Origin: Euonymus europaeus
Taxonomy: Eukaryota; Streptophyta; Magnoliopsida; Celastrales; Celastraceae
Direction: 5' to 3'
NCBI GenBank assembly: GCA_963580455.1
Contig: OY756962.1
Span: forward strand, 12,294,001-12,358,000
DNA length: 64,000 nt
Under the pieces are notes generated by a model. The model made no database searches and was not told the DNA's origin. It saw only the letters and a list, made by a program, of their open reading frames with translations. This document shows positions 1 to 11,460 of this stretch, piece after piece (position 1 is the first letter of the stretch; every line of letters begins with the position of its first letter). The position numbers were made by a program, and so were the translations under genes.

Positions 1-3000
1 ATGGGCAAAACTACTAAAAGCTCCTCAATAGGGAGAGTTGAGAAATTCTGAACCATGAAAGTTGCTCGGTATGAACTTTTTATTGTTTATTTATCTCCAA
101 AATTACTAGTATTCGTTTCGTAAATTGTTTTGTTGTCAAGTGAACAAATTTCGGTCCAAATTTGGCAAAATTATTAAAAAAAAATTCATCGAGAGAGTTG
201 ATCATATTCGAGCCATCAAAGTTGCTCGGTGTACACTTTTTATTGTTCTTCTATGTCAAATTTAACGAGTATAAGCTTCCTAGATTTTTTCGATGCCAAA
301 ACACCACCTTTCTAGGAAAAATGGTCAAAACCGTTAAAAGATCCTCCATAATGAGAGTAGAGGAATTTCTAACCGTGAAATTTGCTTGGTATGCATTTTT
401 TATTGTTTCTTTATGTCCAAAATTACTAGTATTCGCTTTGTAAATTGTTTTTTTGTCAAGAGAACAAATTTCAGTCTAAATTTGGCAATACTATTAAAAA
501 CAACTCCATCGAGAGAGTTGACCAATTTCTTGCCAAGAATGTTGCTCTGTGTACACTTTTTATTGTTCTTCTAGTTCAAATTTTACGAGTATAAGCTTCC
601 TAGATTATTTCGATGCCAAACAACACCTTTCTATGACAATTGGACAAAACTGTTAAAAGCTCTTCAATAGGGAGAGTTGAGAAATTCGGAACCATGAAAG
701 TTGCTCGGTATGCACTTTTTATTATTTCTTTATCTCCAAAATTACTAGTTTCCATTTCGTAAATTGTTTTGTTGTCAAGAGAATAAATTTCAGTCCAAAT
801 TTGGCAAAACTATTAAAAACAAATCCATCGAGAGAGTTGAGCAATTTCAGGCCATCAAAGTTGCTCGGTGTACATTTTTTATTGTTCTTCTATGTCAAAT
901 TTAACGAGTATAAGCTTCCTAGATTATTTCGATGGCAAAACACTAAATTTCTATGACAAATAGACAATACCTTTTAAAGCTCCTCCATAAAGGGAGTTGA
1001 GAAATTCCGAACCACTAAAGTTGCTCGGCGTACACTTTTTATTGTTCTTCTATGTCAAATTTTATGAGTACAAGTTTCCTAGATTATTTTGATGTCAAAA
1101 CACCACCTCTCTATGACAAATGGGCAAAAACCGTTAAAAGCTCCAACATAGATAGAAATGACCAATTTCGTGCCATCAAAGTTGCTCTGTGTACACTTTT
1201 TATTGTTCTTCTATGTCAAATTTGACGAGTATAAGCTTCCTAGATTATTTCGATGCCAAAACACCACCTTTCTATGACAAATGGGCAAAACTACTAAAAG
1301 CTCCTCAATAGGGAGAGTTGAGAAATTCTGAACCATGAAAGTTGCTCGGTATGAACTTTTTATTGTTTATTTATCTCCAAAATTACTAGTATTCGTTTCG
1401 TAAATTGTTTTGTTGTCAAGTGAACAAATTTCGGTCCAAATTTGGCAAAATTATTAAAAAAAAATTCATCGAGAGAGTTGATCATATTCGAGCCATCAAA
1501 GTTGCTCGGTGTACACTTTTTATTGTTCTTCTATGTCAAATTTAACGAGTATAAGCTTCCTAGATTATTTCGATGCCAAAACACCAACTTTCTATGACAA
1601 ATAGACAATACCTTTTAAAGCTCCTCCATAAGGAGATTTGAGCAATTCCGAACCACCAAAGTTGCTCTGTGTACGCTTTTTATTATCCTTCTATCTCAAA
1701 TTTTACGAGTATAAGCTTCCTTGATTATTTCGATGCCAAAACACCAACTTTCTAAGACAAATAGACAAAACTGTTAAAAGCTCCTCAATAGGGCGAGTTG
1801 AGAAATTCGGAACCATGAAAGTTGCTCGGTATGAACTTTTTATTGTTTCTTTATCTCCAAAATTACTAGTATTCATTTCGTAAATTGTTTTGTTGTCAAG
1901 AGAACAAATTTCGATCAAAATTTGGCAAAACTATTAAAAACAAATCCATCGAGAGAGTTGATCATATTCGAGCCATCAAATTTGCTCGGTGTACACTTTT
2001 TATTGTTCTTCTATGTCAAATTTAACGAGTATAAGCTTCCTAGAGTATTTCGATGCCAAAACACCAACTTTCTATGACAAATAGACAATACCTTTTAAAG
2101 CTCGTCCATAAGGAGAGTTGAGCAATTCCGAACCACCAAAGTTGCTCTGTGTACACTTTTTATTGTCCTTCTATGTCAAATTTTACGAGTATAAGCTTCC
2201 TAGATTATTTCGATGCCAAAACACCACCTTTCTACAAAAAATGGTCAAAACCGTTAAAAGATCCTCCATAATGAGAGTAGAGCAATTTCTAACCCTGAAA
2301 TTTGCTCGGTATGCATTTTTTATTGTTTCTTTATGTCCAAAATTACTAGTATTCGCTTCGTAAATTGTTTTTTTGTCAAGAGAACAAATTTTAGTCTAAA
2401 TTTGTCAATACTATTAAAAACAACTCCATCGAGAGAGTTGACCAATTTCGTGCCAAGAATGTTGCTCTGTGTACTCTTTTTATTGTTCTTCTAGTTCAAA
2501 TTTTACGAGTATAAGCTTCCTAGATGATTTCGATGCCAAACAACACCTTTCTATGACAATTGGACAAAACTGTTAAAAGATCTTCAATAGGGAGAGTTGA
2601 GAAATTCGGAACCATGATAGTTGCTCGGTATGCACTTTTTATTGTTTCTTTATCTCCAAAATTACTAGTTTTCATTTCGTAAATTGTTTTGTTGTCAAGA
2701 GAACAAATTTCTGTCCAAATTTGGCAAAACTATTAAAAACAAATCCATCAAGAGAGTTGAGCAATTTCAGGCCATCAAAGTTGCTCGGTGTACATTTTTT
2801 ATTGTTCTTCTATGTCAAATTTAACGAGTATAAGCTTCCTAGATTATTTCGATGCAAAACACCAAATTTCTATGACAAATAGACAATACCTTTTAAAGCT
2901 CCTCCATAAAGGGAGTTGAGAAATTCCGAACCACCAAAGTTGCTCGGTGTACACTTTTTATTGTTCTTCTATGTCAAATTTTATGAGTACAAGTTTCCTA

Positions 3001-5069
3001 GATTATTTTGATGTCAAAACACCACCTCTTAATGACAAATGGGCAAAAACCGTTAAAAGCTCCACCATAGATAGAAATGACCAATTTTGTGCCATTAAAG
3101 TTGCTCTGTGTACACTTTTTATTGTTCTTCTATGTCAAATTTGACGAGTATAAGCTTCCTAGATTATTTCGATGCCAAAACACCACCTTTCTATGACAAA
3201 TGGGCAAAACTACTAAAAGCTCCTCAATAGGGAGAGTTGAGAAATTCTGAACCATGAAAGTTGCTCGGTATGAACTTTTTATTGTTTCTTTATCTCCAAA
3301 ATTACTAGTATTCGTTTCGTAAATTGTTTTGTTGTCAACTGAACAAATTTCGGTCCAAATTTGGCAAAACTATTAAAAACAAATCCATCGAGAGAGTTGA
3401 GCAATTTCGAGCCATCAAATTTGCTCGGTGTACACTTTTTATTGTTCTTCTATGTCAAATTTAACGAGTATAAGCTTCCTAGATTATTTCGATGCCAAAG
3501 CACCAACTTTCTATGACAAATAGACAATACCTTTTAAAGCTCCTCCATAAGGAGAGTTGAGCAATTCCGAACCACCAAAGTTGCTCTGTGTACACTTTTT
3601 CTTATCCTTCTATGTCAAATTTTACGAGTATAAGCTTCCTTGATTATTTCGATCCCAAAACAACAACTTTCTATGACAAATAGACAAAACCGTTAAAAGC
3701 TCCTCAATAGGGAGAGTTGAAAAATTCGGAACCTTGAAAGTTGCTCGGTATGAACTTTTTATTGTTTCTTTATCTCCAAAATTACTAGTATTCGTTTCGT
3801 AAATTGTTTTGTTGTCAAGAGAACAAATTTCGGTCCAAATTTGGCAAAACTATTAAAAACAAATCCATCGAGAGAGTTGAGCAATTTCGAGCCATCAAAT
3901 TTGCTCGGTGTACACTTTTTATTGTTCTTCTATGTCAAATTTAACGAGTATAAACTTCCTAGATTATTTCGATGCCAAAACACCAACTTTCTATGACAAA
4001 TAGACAATACCTTTTAAAGCTCCTCCATAAGGAGAGTTGAGCAATTCCGAACCACCAAAGTTGCTCTGTGTACACTTTTTATTGTCCTTCTATGTCAAAT
4101 TTTACGAGTATAAGCTTCCTCGATTATTTCGATGCCAAAACACCAACTTTCTATGACAAATAGACAATACCTTTTAAAGCTCCTCCATAAGGAGAGTTGA
4201 ACAATTCCGAACCACCAAAGTTGCTCTGTGTACACTTTATATTATCCTTCTATGTCAAATTTTACGAGTATCAGCTTCCTAGACTATTTCAATGCCAAAA
4301 CACCAACTTTCTATGACAAATAGACAAAACCGTTAAAAGCTCCTCCATAAGTTGAGTGGAGCAATTCCGAACCACGAAAGTTGCTCGGTATGCACTTTTT
4401 ATTGTTTCTTTATGTCCAAAATTACTACTATTCGCTTCGTAAATTCTTTTGTTTTCAAGAGAACAAATCTCGATCTAAATTTGGCAAAACTATTAAAAAC
4501 AACTCCATCGAGAGAGTGGAGCGATTTCAGGCAATCGAAGTTGCTCGGTGTACACTTTTTATTGTTCTTCTATGTCAAATTTTATGAGTATAAGCTTCCT
4601 AGCTTATTTCGATGCCGAAACACCACCTTTCTATGACAAATGGACAAAAACCGTTAAAAGCTCTAACATAGATAGAGTTGAGAAACTTCGGAACTTCAAA
4701 GTTGCTCAGTGTACACTTTTTTTTGCTCTTCTATGTCAAATTTTACGAGTATAAGCTTCCTAGATTTTTTCGATGCCAAAACACTACCTTTCTACGAAAA
4801 ATGGTCAAAACCGTTAAAAGATCCCCCATAATGAGAGTAGAGCAATTTCTAACCCTGAAATTTGCTCGGTATGCATTTTTTATTGTTTTTTTATGTCCAA
4901 AATTACTAGTATTCGCTTCGTAAATTGTTTTTTTGTCAAGAGAACAAATTTCAGTCTAAATTTGGCAATACTATTAAAAACTACTCCATCGAGAGAGTTG
5001 ACCAATTTTGTGCCAAGAATGTTGCTTTGTGTACACTTTTTATTGTTCTTCTAGTTCAAATTTTACGAG

Positions 5070-5071
5070 TT
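5070..5071 (+). other. 7-bp deletion in a class B monomer
   Basis: In this monomer ACGAGT runs directly into TCCTAG, where neighbouring B monomers have ATAAGCT between them. The HindIII site AAGCTT is lost. It is an array-specific variant usable as a marker. Confidence 0.8.
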
Positions 5072-5172
5072 CCTAGATTATTTCGATGCCAAACAACACC
5101 TTTCTATGACAATTGGACAAAACTGTTAAAAGCTCTTCAATAGGGAGAGTTGAGAAATTCGGAACCATGAAA

Positions 5173-5333
5173 GTTGCTCGGTATGAACTTTTTATTGTTC
5201 TTCTATGTCAAATTTTATGAGTACAAGTTTCCTAGATTATTTTGATGTCAAAACACCACCTCTCTATGACAAATGGGCAAAAACCGCTAAAAGCTCTTCC
5301 ATAAGGAGAGTTGAGAAATTCGGAACCATGAAA
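5173..5333 (+). repeat. Chimeric satellite monomer, A start and B body
   Basis: The monomer begins with the class A signature GGTATGAAC but switches, after the shared CTTTTTATTGTT, to the class B sequence TTCTATGTCAAATTTTATGAG. This is what a crossover between misaligned A and B monomers would leave. Confidence 0.8.
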
Positions 5334-7311
5334 GTTGCTCAGTATGAACTTTTTATTGTTTCTTTATCTCCAAAATTACTAGTATTCGTTTCGTAAATTG
5401 TTTTGTTGTCAAGAGAACAAATTTCGGTCCAAATTTGGCAAAACTATTAAAAACAAATCTATCGAGAGAGTTGAGCAATTTCGAGCCACCAAATTTGCTC
5501 GGTGTACACTTTTTATTGTTCTTCTATGTCAAATTTAACTAGTATAAGCTTCCTAGATTATTTCGATGCCAAAACACCAACTTTCTATGACAAATAGACA
5601 ATACCTTTTAAAGCTCCTCCATAAGGAGAGTTGAGCAATTCCGAACCACCAAAGTTGCTCTGTGTACACTTTTTATTATCCTTCTATGTCAAATTTTACG
5701 AGTATAAGCTTCGTTGATTATTTCGATCCCAAAACACTAACTTTCTATGAAAAATAGACAAAACTGTTAAAAGCTCCTCAATAGGGAGAGTTGAGAAATT
5801 CGAAACCATGAAAGTTGCTCGGTATGAACTTTTTATTGTTTCTTTATCTCCAAAATTACTAGTATTCGTTTCGTAAATTGTTTTGTTGTCAAGAGAACAA
5901 ATTTCGGTCCAAATTTGGCAAAACTATTAAAAACAAATCCATCGAGAGAGTTGAGCAATTTCGAGCCATCAAATTTGCTCGGTGTACACTTTTTATTGTT
6001 CTTCTATGTCAAATTTAACGAGTATAAGCTTCTTAGATTATTTTGATGCCAAAACACCAACTTTCTATGACAAATAGACAATACCTTTTAAAGCTCCTCC
6101 ATAGATATAACTGAGCAATTTCGGACCATCAAAGTTCCTCGGTGTAGACTTTTTATTGCTCTTCTATGTCAAATTTTACGAGTATAAGCTTCCTAGATTA
6201 TTTCAATGCCAAAACACCAACTTTCTATGGTAAATAGACAAAACCGTTAAAACTACTCCATAAGGAGAGTTGAGCAATTCCTGACCACCAAAGTTGCTCT
6301 GTGTACACTTTTTATTGTTCTTCTATGTCAAATTTTATGAGTATAAGTTTCCTATATTATTTCATTAACAAAAAACCAGCTTTCTACGACAAATAGACAA
6401 AACCGTTAAAAGCTCCTCCATAAGGAGAGTTGAGCAATTCCGAACCATGAAAATTTCTCGGTATGCACTTTTTATTGTTTCTTTATGTCCAAAATTACTA
6501 GTATTCGCTTCGTAAACTGTTTTGTTGTCAAGAGAACAAATCTCGATCTAAATTTGGAAAAACTATTAAAAACTACTCCATCGAGAGAGTGGAGCAATTT
6601 TGGGCAATCAAAGTTGCTCGGTGTACACTTTTTATTGTTCTTCTATATCAAATTTTACGTGTATAAGCTTCCTAGATTATTTCGATGCCAAAACACTATC
6701 TTTCTATGACAAATGGACAAATACCGTTAAAAGCTCTACCATAGATAGAGTTGAGCAACTTCGGACCATCAAAGTTGCTTTGTGTACACTTTTTATTGTT
6801 CTTCTATGTAAAATTTGACGAGTATAAGCTTCCTAGATTATTTCGATGCCAAAACACCACCTTTCTATGACAAATGGGCAAAACTACTAAAAGCTCCTCA
6901 ATAGGGAGAGGTGAGAAATTCGGAACCATGAAAGTTGCTCGGTATGAACTTTTTATTGTTTCTTTATCTCCAAAATTACTAGTATTCATTTCGTAAATTG
7001 TTTTGTGGTCAAGAGAACAAATTTCGGTCCATATTTGGCAAAACTATTTAAAACAAATCCATCGAGAGAGTTGAGCAATTTCGGGCCATCGAAGTTGCTC
7101 GGTGTACACTTTTTATTGTTCTTTTATGTCAAATTTTATGAGTGTAAGCTACCTAGATTATTTCGATGCCAAAACACCAACTTTCTATGACAAATAGACA
7201 ATACCTTTTAAAGCTCCTCCATAAGGAGAGTTGAGCAATTTCGAAGCACCAAAGTTGCTCTGTGTACACTTTTTATTGTTCTTCTATGTCAAATTTTACG
7301 AGTATAAGCTT

Positions 7312-9693
7312 GCTGATGACTACTCTAGGTATGGATGTATTTATCTAATGCGCCGTAAGTCTGATGCATTTGACAAGTTTAAAGAATTCAAGGCCTATGC
7401 GGAGAACCAATTAGATAAATGCATCAAATCTGTGCGGTCTGACCGTGGTGGCGAATACATGCTAGATGAGTACAAGCAGTATCTAGCAGATAATGACATA
7501 GTTTCTCAGCTCTCTACGCCTAGAACAGCTCAGCAGAACGGGGTTGCAGAAAGGAGAAACAGAACTCTATTAGAGATGGCAAGATGCATGATGTGTCATG
7601 CAACTCTTCCTGAGTCATTTTTGGGATATGCCCTAGAAAATGCTGCACATATCTTAAACTTGGTACCGTCTAAGTCAGTACCTAGGACACCCCATGAGAT
7701 GTGGATTGGACGAAAATCTGATCTTAGGAATCTCAAAGTTTGGGGATGTCCAGCTTATGTACTAGCAGATAAGACAACCAAGTTTGGGCCTAGATCTGTG
7801 CTGTGTTATTGGGTAGGATTTCCAAAAGGGACTCGTGGTGGCTATTTCTACAATCCCGAGAGTCAGAAAGTATTTGTTAGCACAAATGCTAGATTCTTAG
7901 AAGAGGAATGTATAAATAGTGGTGAACCAAGAAAGGTGGTTTTGCATGAGCAGGAATCTAATGATTCACAATCCAGTTCAACATAAGTAGTAGATGATGA
8001 ACACATTACTGAACCTATTTTAGATGCAACACCGGAGCTTCGTCGCAGTGGGAGGGTTTCACGACAACCCGACAGATACATGTTCATTGGAGAGTCATTT
8101 ATGGCAGTTTCTGATGAACTTGAGTCGGATCCTACTACATACGAAGAAGCAGTTACCGATGTCGATTAAGACCATTGGCAAAAAGCAATGGAATCTGAGT
8201 TGGAGTCCATGCACTCCAACGAAGTTTGGGATCTTGTAGATATACCTGCTGGAGTAAAACTCATAGGGTGTAAGTGGGTATACAAGAGAAAGAGAGGAGT
8301 AGATGGAAAGGTTGAAACCTTTAAAGCAAGGTTGGTGGCGAAGGGTTATACCCAAAAGGAGGGTATTGACTATGAGGAGACCTTCTCACCAGTAGCCATG
8401 CTTAAGTCCATCAGAATACTTCTCGCCATATCAGCTCACTTTGATTTTGAGATATGGCAGATGGATGTCAAGACTGCTTTTCTCAATGGTAATCTTGACG
8501 AGTGTATCTACATGATGCAACCCAACGGATTTATTGCTAAAAGCCAGGAAAATATGGTTCGCAAGCTTAAGAGGTCTATTTATGGACTTAAGCAAGTATC
8601 TAGATCTTGGAACATACGCTTTGATCAGGCGATTAAATCCTATGGATTTCATCAGAATCCTGATGAACCGTGTGTATACAAGAGATTGGATGGTAAGAAC
8701 ATTGTGTTCTTGATTCTCTACGTGGATGACATATTGCTTATTGGAAATGATGTAGCGACATTGTCATCAGTTAAAATTTGGTTATCTAATCAATTTAGCA
8801 TGAAAGACCTAGGAGAAGCGAGCTATGTTCTAGGCATCAAGCTAACCCGAGATCGCGGAACTAGAACTTTAGCTCTATCTCAATCTACTTACATAGAAAA
8901 GATATTGGTCAAGTATGCAATGCAAGACTCCAAGAAAGGTTTGTTGCCTTTTAGACATGGAGTTCCTCTTTCTAGGGACAACTATCCTAAGACAGAAGAA
9001 GAAAGGCAACAAATGAGTAAAGTACCATATGCTTCGGCAGTTGGTAGTCTCATGTACGCCATGCTATGCACTAGACCAGATATTTGTTATGCAGTAGGAT
9101 TGGTCAGTCGATATCAATCTAATCCAGGAATGCATCACTGGACAGCAGTAAAACATATATTCAAGAATCTTCGGAGAACGAAAGATTATATGCTTGTTTA
9201 CTACAGTGATGAGATCATTCCAGTGGGCTATACTGATTCAGACTTTCAGGTAGACAAGGACTCCAGGAGATCCACGTTTGGTTATGTATTTACCCTTGGT
9301 GGTGGAGCCATTAGTTGGAGGAGCGTAAAGCAAACTTGTATCGCAGACTCCACCATGGAAGCCGAATATGTGGCAGCATTAGATGCCGCAAAGGAGGCTG
9401 TATGGTTAAAGAAATTCCTCTTAGAATTAGAGGTAGTTCCTAATATTGAGAGACTTATGACCCTATATTGTGACAATATGGGTGCCATAGCTCAAAGTAA
9501 GGAACCTCGCTATCACAGTAAAGGGAAACACATTGAACGCAAGTTCCATTTGATAAGGGAGTTCGTGCAGCGAAAGGAAATGGAGATACTAAAGATAGCC
9601 TCTTTGCATAATTTGGCGGATCCATTCACAAAGGCCCTTACTGGAAAGAGCTTTACAGCTCATGTTGAGGGGATGAGTGTTAGGATACTCTAG
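7312..9693 (+). pseudogene. Copia pol remnant: integrase C-terminal part, RT, RNase H
   Basis: One reading frame runs from the satellite junction to TAG at 9,691-9,693, broken by TAA at 7,984-7,986 and TAA at 8,167-8,169. The integrase part keeps the second acidic residue (SDRGGEY) and the glutamate region (QNGVAERRNRT), but the first catalytic Asp and the HHCC finger are missing because of truncation. The RT (RVT_2 type) has KWVYKRKRG, the motif-A segment [11 protein letters not shown] and YVDD at 8,719-8,730. RNase H keeps TDSDF, MEAEYVA and YCDNMGA. The open stretch from 8,188 encodes about 501 residues, so RT and RNase H look chemically complete though the gene is dead. An open frame beginning at 7,231 is a chance fusion of satellite and pol. 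Confidence 0.93.
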
Positions 9694-9711
9694 TAGTATG
9701 TTCTTCAGTCC

Positions 9712-9722
9712 AAGTGGGAGTT
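9712..9722 (+). other. Polypurine tract of the truncated copia element
   Basis: AAGTGGGAGTT lies directly before the LTR start TGTTGGGATG. This is the plus-strand primer position in LTR retrotransposons. The same sequence borders the LTR of the minus-strand copy at 49,227. Confidence 0.85.
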
Positions 9723-11017
9723 TGTTGGGATGATGTCTTAAAAAACATACCATGTAAAGACAAATTTGAAATTCAAGAATAAACATTTTATGATTGCATT
9801 TGTGTTTTAAATGTTTTATTTTAAATATTTCATTTATATGTGAATGTTCTACAAGGTCTAAGGATGTTAGATATGTGAATCTTGGATACTCAGATACACT
9901 TATAGTGTGAGTATAGATTGACACAAGATTCATTATTACATTCTAAATCATTAGTCACAACCAGATTAACAAAGTTAGGCACTTTGTTGATATAGGTTGT
10001 AGTGCATGGACATCTCCAATTAGGGGAATGGTTTGTCTTGACCGTTTGAGAGGATTCTCGGATTGGTGCACTAGTGTGTATGTGGACATATACATTGACG
10101 GACTTACATAGGAATGAACAACTAGAAACGTGCTATCAAAGAGTTGTTCATCCTATAGCTATGGGAGTACGGTATATCTCAAGCTTGAGTAGGTCAATAC
10201 GTTTATACTTATAACGTGTGCATTTTGATTCATCAATAAGTGAGACACGCACTATTGTCAAAATCTTGATGATTTGGATGTATGTCACTAGGGTATAAGC
10301 GCATACCTACAAAATAGTCATTCATGTACTTTCAGTTATGAAAGTGTAAGCACCCATCTGAGAGGTTCAAATTAATCTATCTAGAAACTATGCATAGTGA
10401 TTCTAACGAATCAAGCGTTGTGAATTAAATGGATCGACGGGTCAATTTAATACGCTTAGAGGATAGATATAAAGGAATCTGGAGCTCAGAGAAAATATGG
10501 ATTTTGGAGTGTTCGATAGTACGAATAAATTCACTCCATCTTACCGGGTGTTGCATGGAGGATATGCAAGTACACTTCCCATAGGTCAGGGATAGGTTTC
10601 TAATTATGGAAAATCCTCGATGTAAGAATCGTACATATTGGGGAGTGCATCCAAAGTTCAGGTAGTGTCAGACGAATATTGGATTGTTATATTATTCCTA
10701 GTCATAGAGTTTGACGGTAAAGAATAATATTTCGGGAGCCATAATATATATGTCCTGCAGAGTCCCCTTGGTAGCTCTATATATTCTCTTGTCCTATTTA
10801 AGGAAGATCGGCAAAATTCACCATATCACAACGGCTATTGGGAAAGTTACAAGAATAATATTTGTATAACGAATAGATATAATTTTATTGGGTGTTGGTT
10901 TTCCAATGATAACCCTAAGATAAAATTATTTTCGTTGAGATATACAAAATTCTTGTAAGAGTATTTATGAAAATTAATAAGTCTCGAAATTTTGATTTAG
11001 ATTGTAAAATAAGTATT
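9723..11017 (+). mobile_element. Truncated 3' LTR, copia
   Basis: The segment starts with TGTTGGGATGATG and aligns with the reverse complement of the LTR at 54,825-57,005. Homology is followed to the A/T-rich stretch near 11,017, then lost. The full LTR is about 2.18 kb, so about 0.9 kb is missing, including the region that holds the TATA box in the full copy (about 1.6 kb into the LTR). This LTR therefore lacks its core promoter. Confidence 0.88.
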
Positions 11018-11330
11018 TCATAAAATAATAATAAAATCAGCCAAGCCGGGAATGGCGCTAGTGATCCCGAGCACTTTTAAGATTCGCCAAGCCGGGAATG
11101 GCCATAGTGATCCCGAGCATTTTATAAAATATTAATAAAATCAGCCAAGCCGGGAATGGCGCTAGTGATCCCGGGCACTTTTAAGATTCGCCAAGCCGGG
11201 AATGGCCTTAGTGATCCCGAGCATTTTATAAAATAATAAAAAAAATCGCCAAGCCGGGAATGGCCCTAGTGATCCCGAGCATTTTAAAAAAAATCCCATG
11301 ATTAGCTAAGATGGGAGTGGTCCTCGATTA
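11018..11330 (+). repeat. 46/58-bp tandem repeat in the 3' UTR of a Tat/Ogre-like element
   Basis: The motif GCCAAGCCGGGAATGGC recurs at 11,040, 11,086, 11,144, 11,190 and 11,248. Spacing alternates 46 and 58 bp, so the true unit is a 104-bp double repeat. A degenerate sixth copy follows near 11,295. Each unit holds CGGGA...TCCCG, a short inverted repeat. Tandem repeats just before the PPT are known for Tat/Ogre elements. The left edge is the break with the copia LTR. Confidence 0.85.
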
Positions 11331-11460
11331 AAGTATTGTGGCGGATTAAAGTAAGAGTTCAAAATATTTTGGATTGGTTTAAAGAATTCATACAGTTAAA
11401 ATTGGGATACCAAACCTTTACGTGTCATTTACTACGTAAAATCCCGCAAAGGGGGGCAGC
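11331..11460 (+). other. 3' UTR end and polypurine tract, Tat/Ogre-like element
   Basis: Non-coding sequence ends in GCAAAGGGGGGCAGC directly before the LTR start at 11,461. The purine run at about 11,447-11,457 is the plus-strand primer site. No coding part of this element survives in the window. Confidence 0.8.

Larger units (their letters stand above)
1..7311 (+). repeat. 160-bp satellite array 1 (about 46 monomers)
   Basis: This is a head-to-tail tandem array with a 160-bp period: the landmark GTTGCTCGGT recurs at 61, 1501, 1661 and 1821. Two monomer classes are visible. Class A continues GGTATGCAC...TTCGTAAATTG...TTTGGCAAAAC. Class B continues GTGTACAC...TATAAGCTTCC...CGATGCCAAAACACC. 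They share roughly the first 35 bp and the last 50 bp. A and B alternate irregularly (AB, ABB, ABBB). Longer repeats are superimposed: bases 1-600 recur at 1,281 (8 monomers), and the block near 301 recurs at 2,221 (12 monomers) and 4,781 (16 further monomers). Short open frames inside it are by-products of the AT-rich monomer and not genes. A centromeric role is an inference from the array structure. Confidence 0.95.
7312..11017 (+). mobile_element. 5'-truncated Ty1/copia retrotransposon
   Basis: The element enters abruptly from satellite DNA in the middle of integrase, then carries RT, RNase H, a polypurine tract and the first 1.3 kb of its 3' LTR. It has no 5' LTR, gag or protease. Integrase-RT-RNase H order is the Ty1/copia arrangement. 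It belongs to the same family as the minus-strand element at 40,077-57,005, with nearly identical protein and LTR sequence. Both ends are broken: the left end joins satellite at AAGCTT, and the right end joins a Tat/Ogre-like fragment near 11,017. No target duplication is visible. Confidence 0.92.

Noticed and set aside
162..7190. Many 60-94 codon open frames in satellite array 1
   Set aside because: They follow the repeat phase, have no domain, lack a shared reading frame between monomers, and many are interrupted in neighbouring copies. They are by-products of the repeat.
7231..7313. N-terminal extension joined to the copia integrase frame
   Set aside because: The first 27 codons are satellite sequence that happens to be in frame with the truncated pol. 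It is a junction artefact and not a real start.
11018..11330. CRISPR-like array
   Set aside because: The repeats and the spacers are both repeated, the spacing alternates, and the context is a plant retrotransposon.
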